Positions 48,620-55,860 of a stretch of 64,000 nt of DNA are shown here, piece by piece (positions within the stretch are counted from its first letter, which is position 1; every line of letters begins with the position of its first letter). Source of the DNA: Citrobacter portucalensis (GTDB lineage Bacteria > Pseudomonadota > Gammaproteobacteria > Enterobacterales > Enterobacteriaceae); the NCBI RefSeq assembly GCF_002042885.1, contig NZ_MVFY01000007.1, positions 186,001 through 250,000 of the forward strand, given 5' to 3'. Under the pieces are notes generated by a model. The model did no database searches, was not told where the DNA came from, and saw only the letters and a list, made by a program, of their open reading frames with translations. A program made the position numbers and the translations under genes.

Positions 48620-48815
48620 GCGCGTCCACATCCTTCTGCAGATGATGTTTTTTTACTCAGCGTGAAGAAACCAAATACCGGCGTTCATACCACGATACTG
48701 GCCATCATTAAGAAACTCTCCTGACAATCCACCTTTGCAAACTCAACGTTGAATTTGGCTTAGTGGAAGAGATAGCCGTTAGCCAGTTTGATGAGGATGT
48801 ATGCAGGTGGTCTTT
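48620..48815 (-). pseudogene. Remnant of a LacY/CscB-type permease with internal deletion
   Basis: Translation of the minus strand (about 48755 leftward) gives KFNVEF, then AKVDCQESFLMMASIVV, a stop, then TPVFGFFTLSKK. These match two separate places in CscB of this window: KFNFEF in the first half, and FDKVGYQEIFLIMASIVV with LIFGYFSLSKK at the C-terminus. About 230 codons between are missing, joined at a shared EF/F residue. Further fragments (YILIKL) lie upstream. Nucleotide similarity to 35827-35935 is plain by eye. It is a dead oligosaccharide:H+ symporter gene, probably once part of the sugar operon or a second sucrose/raffinose locus. Confidence 0.8.
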
Positions 48816-49005
48816 TGGCCGCCATGTCTCTGGCATTTACTCCTGATGAGGAGCGCTTTTTGTCCCTAAAAATTGTCCAATGCGACTAATGCTCAAATAA
48901 ATTGTCGATTTCTCTAAAAAAAATGATCAGCGTGCCGATACACTGACAGGATATGTCAGCATTTTATATATAATTCATGTCAGGAAAACAGAAAAGTAGG
49001 TGCTT

Positions 49006-49926
49006 ATGGCTGATTCAGCAAGGAGTTGCTCAGCAGAACGTTTAGTCGATATCCTAATAGAGCTGCAAACTTGTGGCGTTGTGAATCGCTATCAGTTGAT
49101 GAAGAAATTTAATATCACTGAACGAACGGTCTATCGTGATCTTAATATGCTTTCCTCCTTTATTGAGGGGTGTGGTGGAGGAGAGTATCGATTAATACCG
49201 ATTCGCGCGCAGAATAATAGCGCCTATGCCCTTCATGACCCACTGGCAAAGCTGCTGGACGCCGACGCGGTTTTTCCTGATAGAGATGAGGATTTTTGGC
49301 TTAGCTTAGAAAAACGAGCGGTAGAACAGCATGTTAGAGTTCAGCTTGGTCGCCCTGAACATTCAGTCAGAAATGATTTGCGAAAGTATTTTAACTTATT
49401 AGAAAAAGCGATTCAGAAAAACAGTGTCTGTCATATTTTATATAAAGACAAAACGCGCACCGTTCACCCTTATAAATTAGTTAACCAGAAAAATATTTGG
49501 TATCTGCTGGCGACCGAGGACGGAAAGCTAAAGTCTTTTTCGTTAAGTAAAATTCGATGGTTGGATATCCGGAAAGAGCATTTTACGGTCGATACCCCCA
49601 CACTGTCATTAATTGATGAGCATCGCGATCCTTGGGTAAGTGAAGAGACGTTTGAGGTGCGGGTGCGTATTAAACACAGCATTGCTGGCTACTTCGCAAG
49701 ACGAGATTTACTGCCTCAGCAAGAATTAGTGCGTGAAGAGAATGATGGCGTGACTTTGCTTTGCAAGGCAGCACATCAGAATCAAATTATTCCATTAATT
49801 CTATTCTGGTTACCGAATATAGAAATTCTGGAACCGGAATGGTTGAAAAAAACGGTCATCAACATACTGCATAACTACATCACTGGCGATCGCGACTCTG
49901 TTCCTGTTCTGGAATGTGATGTGTAG
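49006..49926 (+). CDS. WYL-domain transcriptional regulator
   Basis: The 306-residue protein has an N-terminal helix-turn-helix (RLVDILIELQTCGVVNRYQL; then KFNITERTVYRDLNML, residues 40-55) of the DeoR/YafY type. A WYL sensor domain follows (about 135-205), with YKDKTRTVHPYKLVNQKNIWYLLA carrying the W-Y-L core, and a C-terminal WCX extension. Such regulators often control phage-defence and DNA-repair genes and sense nucleic-acid ligands. It precedes the next three genes on the same strand (38-base gap), suggesting it controls them. ATG 49006 is preferred over GTG 49000. Confidence 0.85.
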   Translation: MADSARSCSAERLVDILIELQTCGVVNRYQLMKKFNITERTVYRDLNMLSSFIEGCGGGEYRLIPIRAQNNSAYALHDPLAKLLDADAVFPDRDEDFWLSLEKRAVEQHVRVQLGRPEHSVRNDLRKYFNLLEKAIQKNSVCHILYKDKTRTVHPYKLVNQKNIWYLLATEDGKLKSFSLSKIRWLDIRKEHFTVDTPTLSLIDEHRDPWVSEETFEVRVRIKHSIAGYFARRDLLPQQELVREENDGVTLLCKAAHQNQIIPLILFWLPNIEILEPEWLKKTVINILHNYITGDRDSVPVLECDV

Positions 49927-49964
49927 CGGGTAACAACGACTTATTGCACAGGAGATTTTTATTT

Positions 49965-51062
49965 ATGGCATTACCTTTCATTATTCTGGGCGTCGCGGCA
50001 GCGGCAACGGCGTTTGGTGGCAAAAAAGCTTATGATGGCTACCAGAAAAAATCAGAAGCCGACGATGTTTTAGATCGCGCGCAGCGTCGCTTTGATAAGC
50101 ATAAAGAGAGCTTTGATCTGGCGAATGAAACAACGTCGAAAAAACTGGCCGAGCTGGGTGAAAAAGAACTGAAGATCGGTAAAGATTTCAATGAATTTAA
50201 AACGATTGCCGACGATCTGTTGGCGCGTATGGCTAAGGATGGGCATAAAGATCTTCGTCTGAAGGTACCGCAGCACAACATCAATAAAATTCAGAGTCTG
50301 GCGATTTCCGCTACGGAATACCTGACGACGGTCGTCGGTGCCGGGGTGTCCGGTGCTGCCGCTGGTTTTGCCGTGTACAGCGGTGTGATGGCATTTGCCG
50401 CAGCGTCTACCGGTACGCCGATTGCCGCCCTGTCTGGTGCGGCGGCGTATAACGCCACAATGGCGGCTATTGGCGGCGGTTCTCTGGCCGCAGGCGGCTG
50501 GGGAATGGCGGGCGGTGCGATGGTACTTGGCGGCGCGGTAGTGGCTCCGTTGATTGCTATCGCAGGCTGGGCTTACGATAGCCATGCCGAAAAGGCGCTT
50601 AACAATGCTTATCAAAGCTCCCGTGAAGTGACAGCTGCGGTGGAAAAAATGAATGCGGCTGAAGCGCAGCTGACGAAGGTGCAGCAGTATGTAAATAGCA
50701 TTTATGAATCAATAACCCGTATGCATGGCGTCTTTGTTCAACACTACTTTGAACCGCTGAAAGCGATGCATGCCATCATTGTTGAGCGTCATGAGAAGAA
50801 TATAACCACTGAGATTAGTGAGTCGGAAGAGATCATGGCTATTATCGACCATGGTTATGAATTAGCCGCCATCATGACCGACGTGATCACCACGCCGCTG
50901 TTCAAGCCGGTGACGCAGGAAAACGGTGAAGCTGTTATCGAAGATGGCGTGATCCAACTGCAGACCGACAGCAACGGTATGAACCTGCTGAACAAAGAGA
51001 TTCTGGACGAAAAACTGGCGGTTTCTGCTTCTGAGTTTGACGCATTTTCTTCTCGTATTTAA
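49965..51062 (+). CDS. Unknown membrane protein with glycine/alanine-rich core and coiled coils
   Basis: I do not recognise the family. Of 365 residues, the first 17 form a hydrophobic segment (MALPFIILGVAAAATAFGG). A charged coiled-coil-prone region spans about 28-90. A long Gly/Ala-rich hydrophobic stretch follows (about 115-205; pieces GAGVSGAAAGFAVYSGVMAF and AAGGWGMAGGAMVLGGAVVA), resembling glycine-zipper membrane hairpins, then a helical acidic tail. Composition suggests a membrane-inserting or pore-like protein. It lies between the WYL regulator and the HNH gene. AGGAG stands 10 bases before the chosen ATG; an upstream in-frame start at 49944 is less likely. Confidence 0.7.
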   Translation: MALPFIILGVAAAATAFGGKKAYDGYQKKSEADDVLDRAQRRFDKHKESFDLANETTSKKLAELGEKELKIGKDFNEFKTIADDLLARMAKDGHKDLRLKVPQHNINKIQSLAISATEYLTTVVGAGVSGAAAGFAVYSGVMAFAAASTGTPIAALSGAAAYNATMAAIGGGSLAAGGWGMAGGAMVLGGAVVAPLIAIAGWAYDSHAEKALNNAYQSSREVTAAVEKMNAAEAQLTKVQQYVNSIYESITRMHGVFVQHYFEPLKAMHAIIVERHEKNITTEISESEEIMAIIDHGYELAAIMTDVITTPLFKPVTQENGEAVIEDGVIQLQTDSNGMNLLNKEILDEKLAVSASEFDAFSSRI

Positions 51063-51069
51063 TCGACGC

Positions 51070-51089
51070 GCCGGGCGAATCTGCCCGGC
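51070..51089. other. GC-rich hairpin between the two membrane-protein genes
   Basis: Arms GCCGGGC (51070-51076) and GCCCGGC (51083-51089) with a six-base loop lie in the 46-base gap. There is no T tract after it, so it may stabilise or process the message or attenuate the downstream HNH gene instead of ending transcription. Confidence 0.5.
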
Positions 51090-51108
51090 ATTGCTATGGG
51101 CGAGCACA

Positions 51109-52680
51109 ATGAACACAGCCAGGTTTGACTGGGGTGAAGAGTTACATCAGACGGTGGTTAAGAGTCTGACCACCTCTTTTGGGTTGGATTTTCTCTTGCT
51201 GGAGGATAAACACGGCGGCGATGTGAATACCATTCATAACGCTCGCGAGGGAGTGTATGCCACCGACGCCGAGCGTCAACGGTACGAGCAACGTGAAGGG
51301 TATGATTCTCATCATTACCATAGCCACGAAAACTACATTGCCACCAACCGGGCGGGAAAAAAGGCGCACGAGGCCGGTACGTTGACCGATACCTACACCG
51401 GTGAGAAATTTGCGGCTAATGATAAAAAGAACCTCGACCATATTATTGCCGCCCATGAAATTCACAACGATCCAGGGCGTATCCTTGCCGAATGCGATGG
51501 TGCCGATCTGGCTAATGATTCATCAAATCTGACCTTCACGAATGAGTCGCTGAATAAGGCGAAGAAGGCGAAAACGATGGATGCCTTCGTGCAAACGCTA
51601 CAAGAACAGCATGCTGTGACCACGCAGGAAATTGCCCGTTTACGCAGCCAACCAATGCTTTCCGAGCAAGAGCAAAAACAGCTGAATAAGCTGGAAAATA
51701 AAGCCGCCGCCGATTTTGAACGGATGAAAGAGGCCGACAAAAAGGCGCGGGCAAAATACAACAGTACGATCAATCAGGAATATTATACCAGCAGTAAGTT
51801 TGCGAAGAATGTCGCCACCGCCACAATGAACAATGCGTTTCGCATGGGAACGCGGCAGATGTTGGGACTGATTCTGGCAGAGACCTGGTTTGAGTTCCGC
51901 GCGCGTATTCCCGTGATGTTTGAGAAGCATCGTCATTCATTCGATGCCGGAGACTTCCTGCAAGATGCGGCGGAGGCATTACGCGCAGTCTGGCAGCGAG
52001 TGCAGGGTAAATTCAGCACTTTCCTGACGTCCTTTAAAGACGGAGCCATCGGTGGCGTGCTCTCCAGCATTACGACGACGCTCTTCAATATCTTCTTTAC
52101 GACTAAGAAGATGATGGTGCGCCTGATTCGTGAGATGTGGAACAATTTGGTACAGGCCTTTAAAGTTATGGTCTTTAACCCTGAAGGCTTAGCGCCGGGG
52201 CAGCTCGCTAAAGCGGTAAGCAAGCTGGTGGCTGCGGGTGTGGCCGTGGCTGCTGGTGTGGTGGTTAACGAAGCTTTAGCCAAGATGCTCGTCTTTCCTT
52301 TTGGTCCGGAACTGGCCGCTTTCTGCGGTGCGCTGGCGACAGGTATTCTGACGCTGGTAATGAACTACTTCCTGGAACACAGCGCATTGATGAAAAAGGT
52401 CTGGGCGTTTCTGGATACGTTTAAAGATAAGTATCAGAAAGCACTAGAGTATTATCAACAGGTGAATGCTGAACTCGATCGTTATCTACTGGAGCTTTCG
52501 GCGTTAGAGTTTGCTATTGATACGTCAGCGTTATCGCGTTTCTCGCTGCATCTTAACGCGGTGAACAGTGAAATTGAGCGTGGTTTGTTGCTGCGTGCAG
52601 AGGTTGAGCGCCGAAATATTGCGCTACCGTTTGAAGCAGGGAATACCCGCTCTGTACGTAGCTGGTTAAGTAAGCTATGA
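51109..52680 (+). CDS. HNH-nuclease-like protein with C-terminal membrane region
   Basis: The 523-residue protein has an HNH-like core at about residues 95-150: TYTGEKF, NLDHIIAAHEIHND (D110, H111, H116, H119) and LANDSSNLTFTNESLNKAKK (N136, N140, N149). This is the DH...N...N/K pattern of HNH endonucleases. A coiled-coil-prone linker (about 155-240) follows, then a helical region and a hydrophobic segment about 385-450 (AVAAGVVVNEALAKML; FCGALATGILTLVMNYFL) likely to span the membrane twice. A membrane-tethered nuclease is an unusual arrangement and suggests defence or effector function. Activity is inferred. ATG 51109; the longer frame from 51037 overlaps the previous gene. Confidence 0.72.
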   Translation: MNTARFDWGEELHQTVVKSLTTSFGLDFLLLEDKHGGDVNTIHNAREGVYATDAERQRYEQREGYDSHHYHSHENYIATNRAGKKAHEAGTLTDTYTGEKFAANDKKNLDHIIAAHEIHNDPGRILAECDGADLANDSSNLTFTNESLNKAKKAKTMDAFVQTLQEQHAVTTQEIARLRSQPMLSEQEQKQLNKLENKAAADFERMKEADKKARAKYNSTINQEYYTSSKFAKNVATATMNNAFRMGTRQMLGLILAETWFEFRARIPVMFEKHRHSFDAGDFLQDAAEALRAVWQRVQGKFSTFLTSFKDGAIGGVLSSITTTLFNIFFTTKKMMVRLIREMWNNLVQAFKVMVFNPEGLAPGQLAKAVSKLVAAGVAVAAGVVVNEALAKMLVFPFGPELAAFCGALATGILTLVMNYFLEHSALMKKVWAFLDTFKDKYQKALEYYQQVNAELDRYLLELSALEFAIDTSALSRFSLHLNAVNSEIERGLLLRAEVERRNIALPFEAGNTRSVRSWLSKL

Positions 52681-52943
52681 CGCTCACGCCCGCGTTTCCC
52701 TGTAACCAGTGTGGCGCTTGTTGTCGCCACGTCGATCGCGCCAGTGAAACGCAGTTTCTTGATCGCGGTGACGGCATTTGTCGTCACTATCAGATGGAGA
52801 CAAAGCTGTGCGCGATTTATGAAACACGTCCGCTTATTTGCCAGGTAGAAAAGCAGTATCAGCTTAACTACCAACAGCAATATAGCTGGCAGGAGTTCAT
52901 TACGCTTAATCGTGAAGCGTGTTTAATTCTGGAGAAAATGTAG
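52677..52943 (+). CDS. YkgJ-family cysteine-cluster protein
   Basis: The 88-residue protein has the Zn/Fe-chelating cluster CNQCGACCRH (residues 9-18), then GICRHYQ and a later LICQ, the YkgJ-type CxxCGxCC signature. Its start overlaps the HNH gene stop by four bases (ATGA), so it is coupled to it. YkgJ proteins are widespread metal-binding proteins with no settled role. Coupling to a nuclease gene suggests metal supply, redox sensing or an accessory role in the unit. It is the last gene before the tRNA/integrase relic. Confidence 0.85.
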   Translation: MTLTPAFPCNQCGACCRHVDRASETQFLDRGDGICRHYQMETKLCAIYETRPLICQVEKQYQLNYQQQYSWQEFITLNREACLILEKM

Positions 52944-53003
52944 GGCGGTGTGCTTCACGAAGGGGTCAGGGTCAATATGTACTCATTATGGAGTTGGCTC
53001 GCT

Positions 53004-53042
53004 TTCGTAATGCGAAGGTCGTAGGTTCGACTCCTATTATCG
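53004..53042 (+). repeat. 3' fragment of tRNA-Thr(CGU), attachment-site relic
   Basis: These 39 bases equal, as I recall it, the E. coli thrW 3' half: anticodon loop TTCGTAA (anticodon CGT), anticodon stem, variable loop, and T arm GTAGGTTCGACTCCTAT. The 5' half (acceptor strand and D arm) is absent, so no tRNA can be made. It stands 108 bases before a decayed integrase on the same strand, the layout of an attP or att junction of thrW-using integrative elements. Confidence 0.75.
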
Positions 53043-53149
53043 TGCCATTTAAATCAATAGGTTACAGTTTATTATTTGCATATAATCTTACTGTTTTCTC
53101 TCCCGCGTACTTACTGGCGTACTTATTTAGCATGGCATAGCTGAGTGTC

Positions 53150-53413
53150 ATGTTCCCGTTCTCAAATAAATTCAGACCCTACAAACTATTCCCTTCATAG
53201 GCTACTAAGAAGCCAATCCAACAGAAGTATCTAACTGAAAACTCATTGCGTTTACATGAAAGTGGTCAAATGCTTGATATACCTCATTGGACGTCCCATG
53301 ATCTGTGCCGTACTGTACGGACAGGGCTATCTCGTTTGCAATGTCCAAACGAGGTAGCTGAGGCTATATTGGGGCATATGCGTGGCGGCGTTGAAGGTAT
53401 TAGGATTTACTGA
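53150..53413 (+). pseudogene. Decayed P4-type tyrosine integrase
   Basis: In one frame from the ATG at 53150 the translation reads MFPFSNKFRPYKLFPS, a TAG stop (53198-53200), then a joined C-terminal piece. That piece includes HWTSHDLCRTVRTGLSRL and EVAEAILGHMRGGVEGI before a stop at 53411. RPYKLFPS resembles the N-terminal KPYKLFDS of P4-family integrases. The rest is their catalytic C-terminus, with HDLRR altered to HDLCR and the tyrosine nucleophile lost. More than 250 residues are deleted between. It is non-functional and marks a former mobile element. Confidence 0.85.
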
Positions 53414-53900
53414 CACATAAAAGTGATGGTGAAAAAATGTTGCCTATCAAATATGCATTTTGAAGTTTTGATACATGCATTCGTTTCTCTGGTTCAGAGC
53501 TATCGTAGATGGCTTTAGTAAAAAAATCATCAGGCATTGTGTCAGCTGATTTCTTTCTCAGTCGTGCTTCAGAAAGCCTTACGGTGCCAGAATCTAGCAT
53601 CACGTATTCAAACGCAATGGTACGCTGGACGCTACTTTTCCCAACGCCATGCTCTCCTGTTTCCGTAACGACACCAGAAAAATCAACCTCACCGGATCCG
53701 TCTTTATAAATCTGAACGTATACACTGCCATTGAATTTCACCCCATGAGGTAATTCTGGCATCGAGATCGTCGATACACAGTTGATGCTTATCCCATTAT
53801 TGGGTGCCCAGTCAGCGATTCCTGTCGCGCGAACAGCAATTGCTGAAATAAACGCAATTGCTGAGACGCTTATCAGTGTTTTTTTCTTATTAATTTTCAT
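53400..53900 (-). CDS. FidL-like small membrane protein, partner of the ToxR-type regulator
   Basis: The 166-residue protein has one N-terminal membrane segment (TLISVSAIAFISAIAVRA, about 9-26) and a periplasmic remainder with strands such as VKFNGSVYVQIYKDGSGEVDFSG. Size, topology and position directly after a ToxR/MarT-like regulator (overlap 11 bases) match FidL-type proteins of Salmonella and YqeJ of E. coli, which accompany such regulators as ToxS accompanies ToxR. The ATG at 53900 gives the signal-anchor start; the longer frame to 54029 lies inside the upstream gene. Its 3' end overlaps the integrase relic by 14 bases. Confidence 0.72.
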   Translation of the reverse strand: MKINKKKTLISVSAIAFISAIAVRATGIADWAPNNGISINCVSTISMPELPHGVKFNGSVYVQIYKDGSGEVDFSGVVTETGEHGVGKSSVQRTIAFEYVMLDSGTVRLSEARLRKKSADTMPDDFFTKAIYDSSEPEKRMHVSKLQNAYLIGNIFSPSLLCVSKS

Positions 53901-54681
53901 GGATATAGATATCCTTGCAACCTGCAAATTTAGTTTGTTCTTTGTTATTCCAGGTGCAGCGGGACAAAAATACGCGTCCTTTTTCACCGTAGGTGTATAG
54001 ATCGTCAGGCTGGAAGAAGTAGGTCGCACCCTGAATGCACGGAAGGTAAGTGTTTGTTAACAATCTGGCTTTTTCGAGTTTGACGGACATCATTTCTGGG
54101 GAGTTGTTATAAAAAGTATACACAGGGCACTGATCAATCTTACCGAGTTTCCAAGTCTTTATAGCTGAAATCATATCAGAAGCACCATTTTGTAATGGGT
54201 AAAAGGCTATAACCAGTGAACTCAGCAACAAAGTCATTACCAAAATCCAGATTTTTGCCGATACTTGCGTTTTTTTTATTTGCACCGATGCCTTAACATT
54301 TAATGAATTGATTTCACGGTAGTTATCAGTCTCTCTGATAGATATAGAGTCATCAGGAACCAAGAAGCCCACCCGGGGTATAGTCTGAATGACTTCCTGA
54401 TTACAGCCGAGATCGTGGAGTCCTCTTCGTATAAATGAAATGTACTGGCTCAGAGAGTTATTCGAGGCCTGAAACCCATTCTTATCCCAAACATTAACTA
54501 AAAGATCCTCACGGGAAACGACCTTACCTCGTTGCTCAAGCAGGAACGAAAAAATACGATTCGCCGTGATGGAAAGTACAACCGAATTTTCGGGTGATGA
54601 AAGACTGGCAAGGACACCATCATCAGTTCTGAATGTTACTTCGTTGTAAATTTGGTAAAGCATATGTGTATTCATCTGCAT
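53890..54681 (-). CDS. ToxR/CadC/MarT-type transmembrane transcription regulator
   Basis: The 263-residue protein has an N-terminal OmpR/PhoB-type winged helix in the cytoplasm (about residues 5-100; RIFSFLLEQRGKVVSREDLL, NSLSQYISFIRRGLHDLG, IQTIPRVGFLV), one membrane span (IWILVMTLLLSSLVIAFYPL, about 143-162) and a periplasmic domain with two or more cysteines (CPVYTF, LPCIQG). This is the ToxR-like plan. AGAGAGGAAC before the ATG at 54681 decides this start; the frame is open to 54726 without a ribosome site. With the FidL-like gene after it and an autotransporter nearby, it resembles MarT, which activates misL in Salmonella SPI-3. Confidence 0.8.
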   Translation of the reverse strand: MQMNTHMLYQIYNEVTFRTDDGVLASLSSPENSVVLSITANRIFSFLLEQRGKVVSREDLLVNVWDKNGFQASNNSLSQYISFIRRGLHDLGCNQEVIQTIPRVGFLVPDDSISIRETDNYREINSLNVKASVQIKKTQVSAKIWILVMTLLLSSLVIAFYPLQNGASDMISAIKTWKLGKIDQCPVYTFYNNSPEMMSVKLEKARLLTNTYLPCIQGATYFFQPDDLYTYGEKGRVFLSRCTWNNKEQTKFAGCKDIYIHEN

Positions 54682-54958
54682 ATGATTGTTCCTCTCTATT
54701 TTAGCTGATATTTCACGTTTTGACATTGTGCTCTATCACGCATACGCATTTTGCAGTTAGATATTTTATAAAACCATTTCTTCTATTGCTTTATCAGAAT
54801 ATCTACCTATATGACATGACATTACTTCTATAGATTCCTGGGTAAGGTGTTGTTGTATTATTATTTTCGTCTCAAACCCTCCCAGTAACGAGGCTCTTCG
54901 TGAAGGTTCTGTCAATTAATTTTGAGAACATCATGAAGGGCATTATCAGGATTTACTC
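54682..54958. promoter_or_regulatory. Divergent region between ToxR-like and LuxR-like genes
   Basis: This 277-base AT-rich stretch must hold promoters for both divergent regulators. It contains a short GAGGCTCTTCGTGAAGG imperfect dyad near 54891-54907 and AT-rich tracts suited to H-NS. I see no gene or RNA in it. Confidence 0.35.
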
Positions 54959-55492
54959 ATGATGGATAGGCAAACATTCATGGTCATCACGCATGATACT
55001 TTTCTTCGTCAGTCTATTTTCGCTTTAATGAAACAAATTTGTTGTGAAAATAGAATATGTTTCATTGATGTCGATTCATTTAACTCGCTTGGAGAACTGA
55101 ATGACACCCTATATCACTTTTCCAAAGAGGATGAAATTCGAACGATTTTGATCTCTCGCGGGTTATGGATCTCTAAGGTTATCTCATCTCAAATTGATTT
55201 ATCTGTGTATGATGATTTAAACAAATGGCGACACCTTATAACGATAGCTAAACTAAAATCGGTGAGTAATGTAATTGAAAAAATTGAATTCTTCAAGGAC
55301 TTCAAAGGAATGAGCCAATGTGAAGTTAAAACAATTCAATCACTAAAACTTTCAGAGAGTATTTTCTTGGCTGCAAAAAAATCAGGCGTAAGTTATAAAA
55401 ACTTTTTGAGAAGTACACTCGCTATAGCAAAGAGGTATAATCTTAAAAACACCGCCAACCTGCACTTCTTTGTTTACAGGTTTAATAAATAG
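54959..55492 (+). CDS. Orphan LuxR-like regulator (divergent helix-turn-helix)
   Basis: The 177-residue protein is of the size and plan of response-regulator-like factors lacking phosphorylation residues. The start FMVITHDTFLRQSIFALMKQ resembles the first strand and helix of a receiver, and the C-terminal ~60 residues (SQCEVKTIQSLKLSESIFLAAKKSGVS in part, then NFLRSTLAIAKRYNL) resemble a GerE-type helix-turn-helix with unusual sequence. It lies between the ToxR-like pair and the autotransporter and may regulate the latter. Low GC fits acquired DNA. Two start codons (54959, 54962) are possible. Family assignment is tentative. Confidence 0.55.
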   Translation: MMDRQTFMVITHDTFLRQSIFALMKQICCENRICFIDVDSFNSLGELNDTLYHFSKEDEIRTILISRGLWISKVISSQIDLSVYDDLNKWRHLITIAKLKSVSNVIEKIEFFKDFKGMSQCEVKTIQSLKLSESIFLAAKKSGVSYKNFLRSTLAIAKRYNLKNTANLHFFVYRFNK

Positions 55493-55513
55493 GATTACTC
55501 TCAAAAAAGTTTT

Positions 55514-55544
55514 TCCAGGGTGGTAATCCCCCCTGGAGCTTTTT
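55514..55544 (+). terminator. Rho-independent terminator after the LuxR-like gene
   Basis: Arms TCCAGGG (55514-55520) and CCCTGGA (55531-55537) with a ten-base loop are followed by GCTTTTTAAT. It lies 22 bases after the stop at 55492. Confidence 0.8.
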
Positions 55545-55860
55545 AATCATGAAGCTATTAGTTAACGACATGCTGAAAATATATATCGATAATATGTACT
55601 CACCAGAATGTATCCTTCCGCTAACCAATAAAATGTCGTGTAACACCATTTAAAATTCAGCACGATAATCTTTAAAGATTTATTTTTATAGATGATGTAT
55701 CTATAAATAACGCATTATTCATTATATATACCCTAGAAGAGGGGCGGCAAGTAAAATCACTCACGAAACGCCTGAGCTAAAAATCAGGCACTGATAATTT
55801 TGGCCCAAATTCACCTGTGAAGTAATCGCGAAAGAAAATGGGCTGTTAAAAGCGAGTGAG
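55545..55860. promoter_or_regulatory. Upstream region and leader of the autotransporter gene
   Basis: This AT-rich 316-base gap contains the promoter for the autotransporter. A hairpin GCCTGA-N8-TCAGGC at 55770-55789 lies in the probable leader, 71 bases before the ATG. GCGAGTGAG (55852-55860) next to the start serves as ribosome site. No other gene is visible. Confidence 0.45.

Noticed and set aside
52919..53140. 73-codon open frame across the tRNA fragment
   Set aside because: It only reads through the tRNA relic and AT-rich flank; no ribosome site or similarity.
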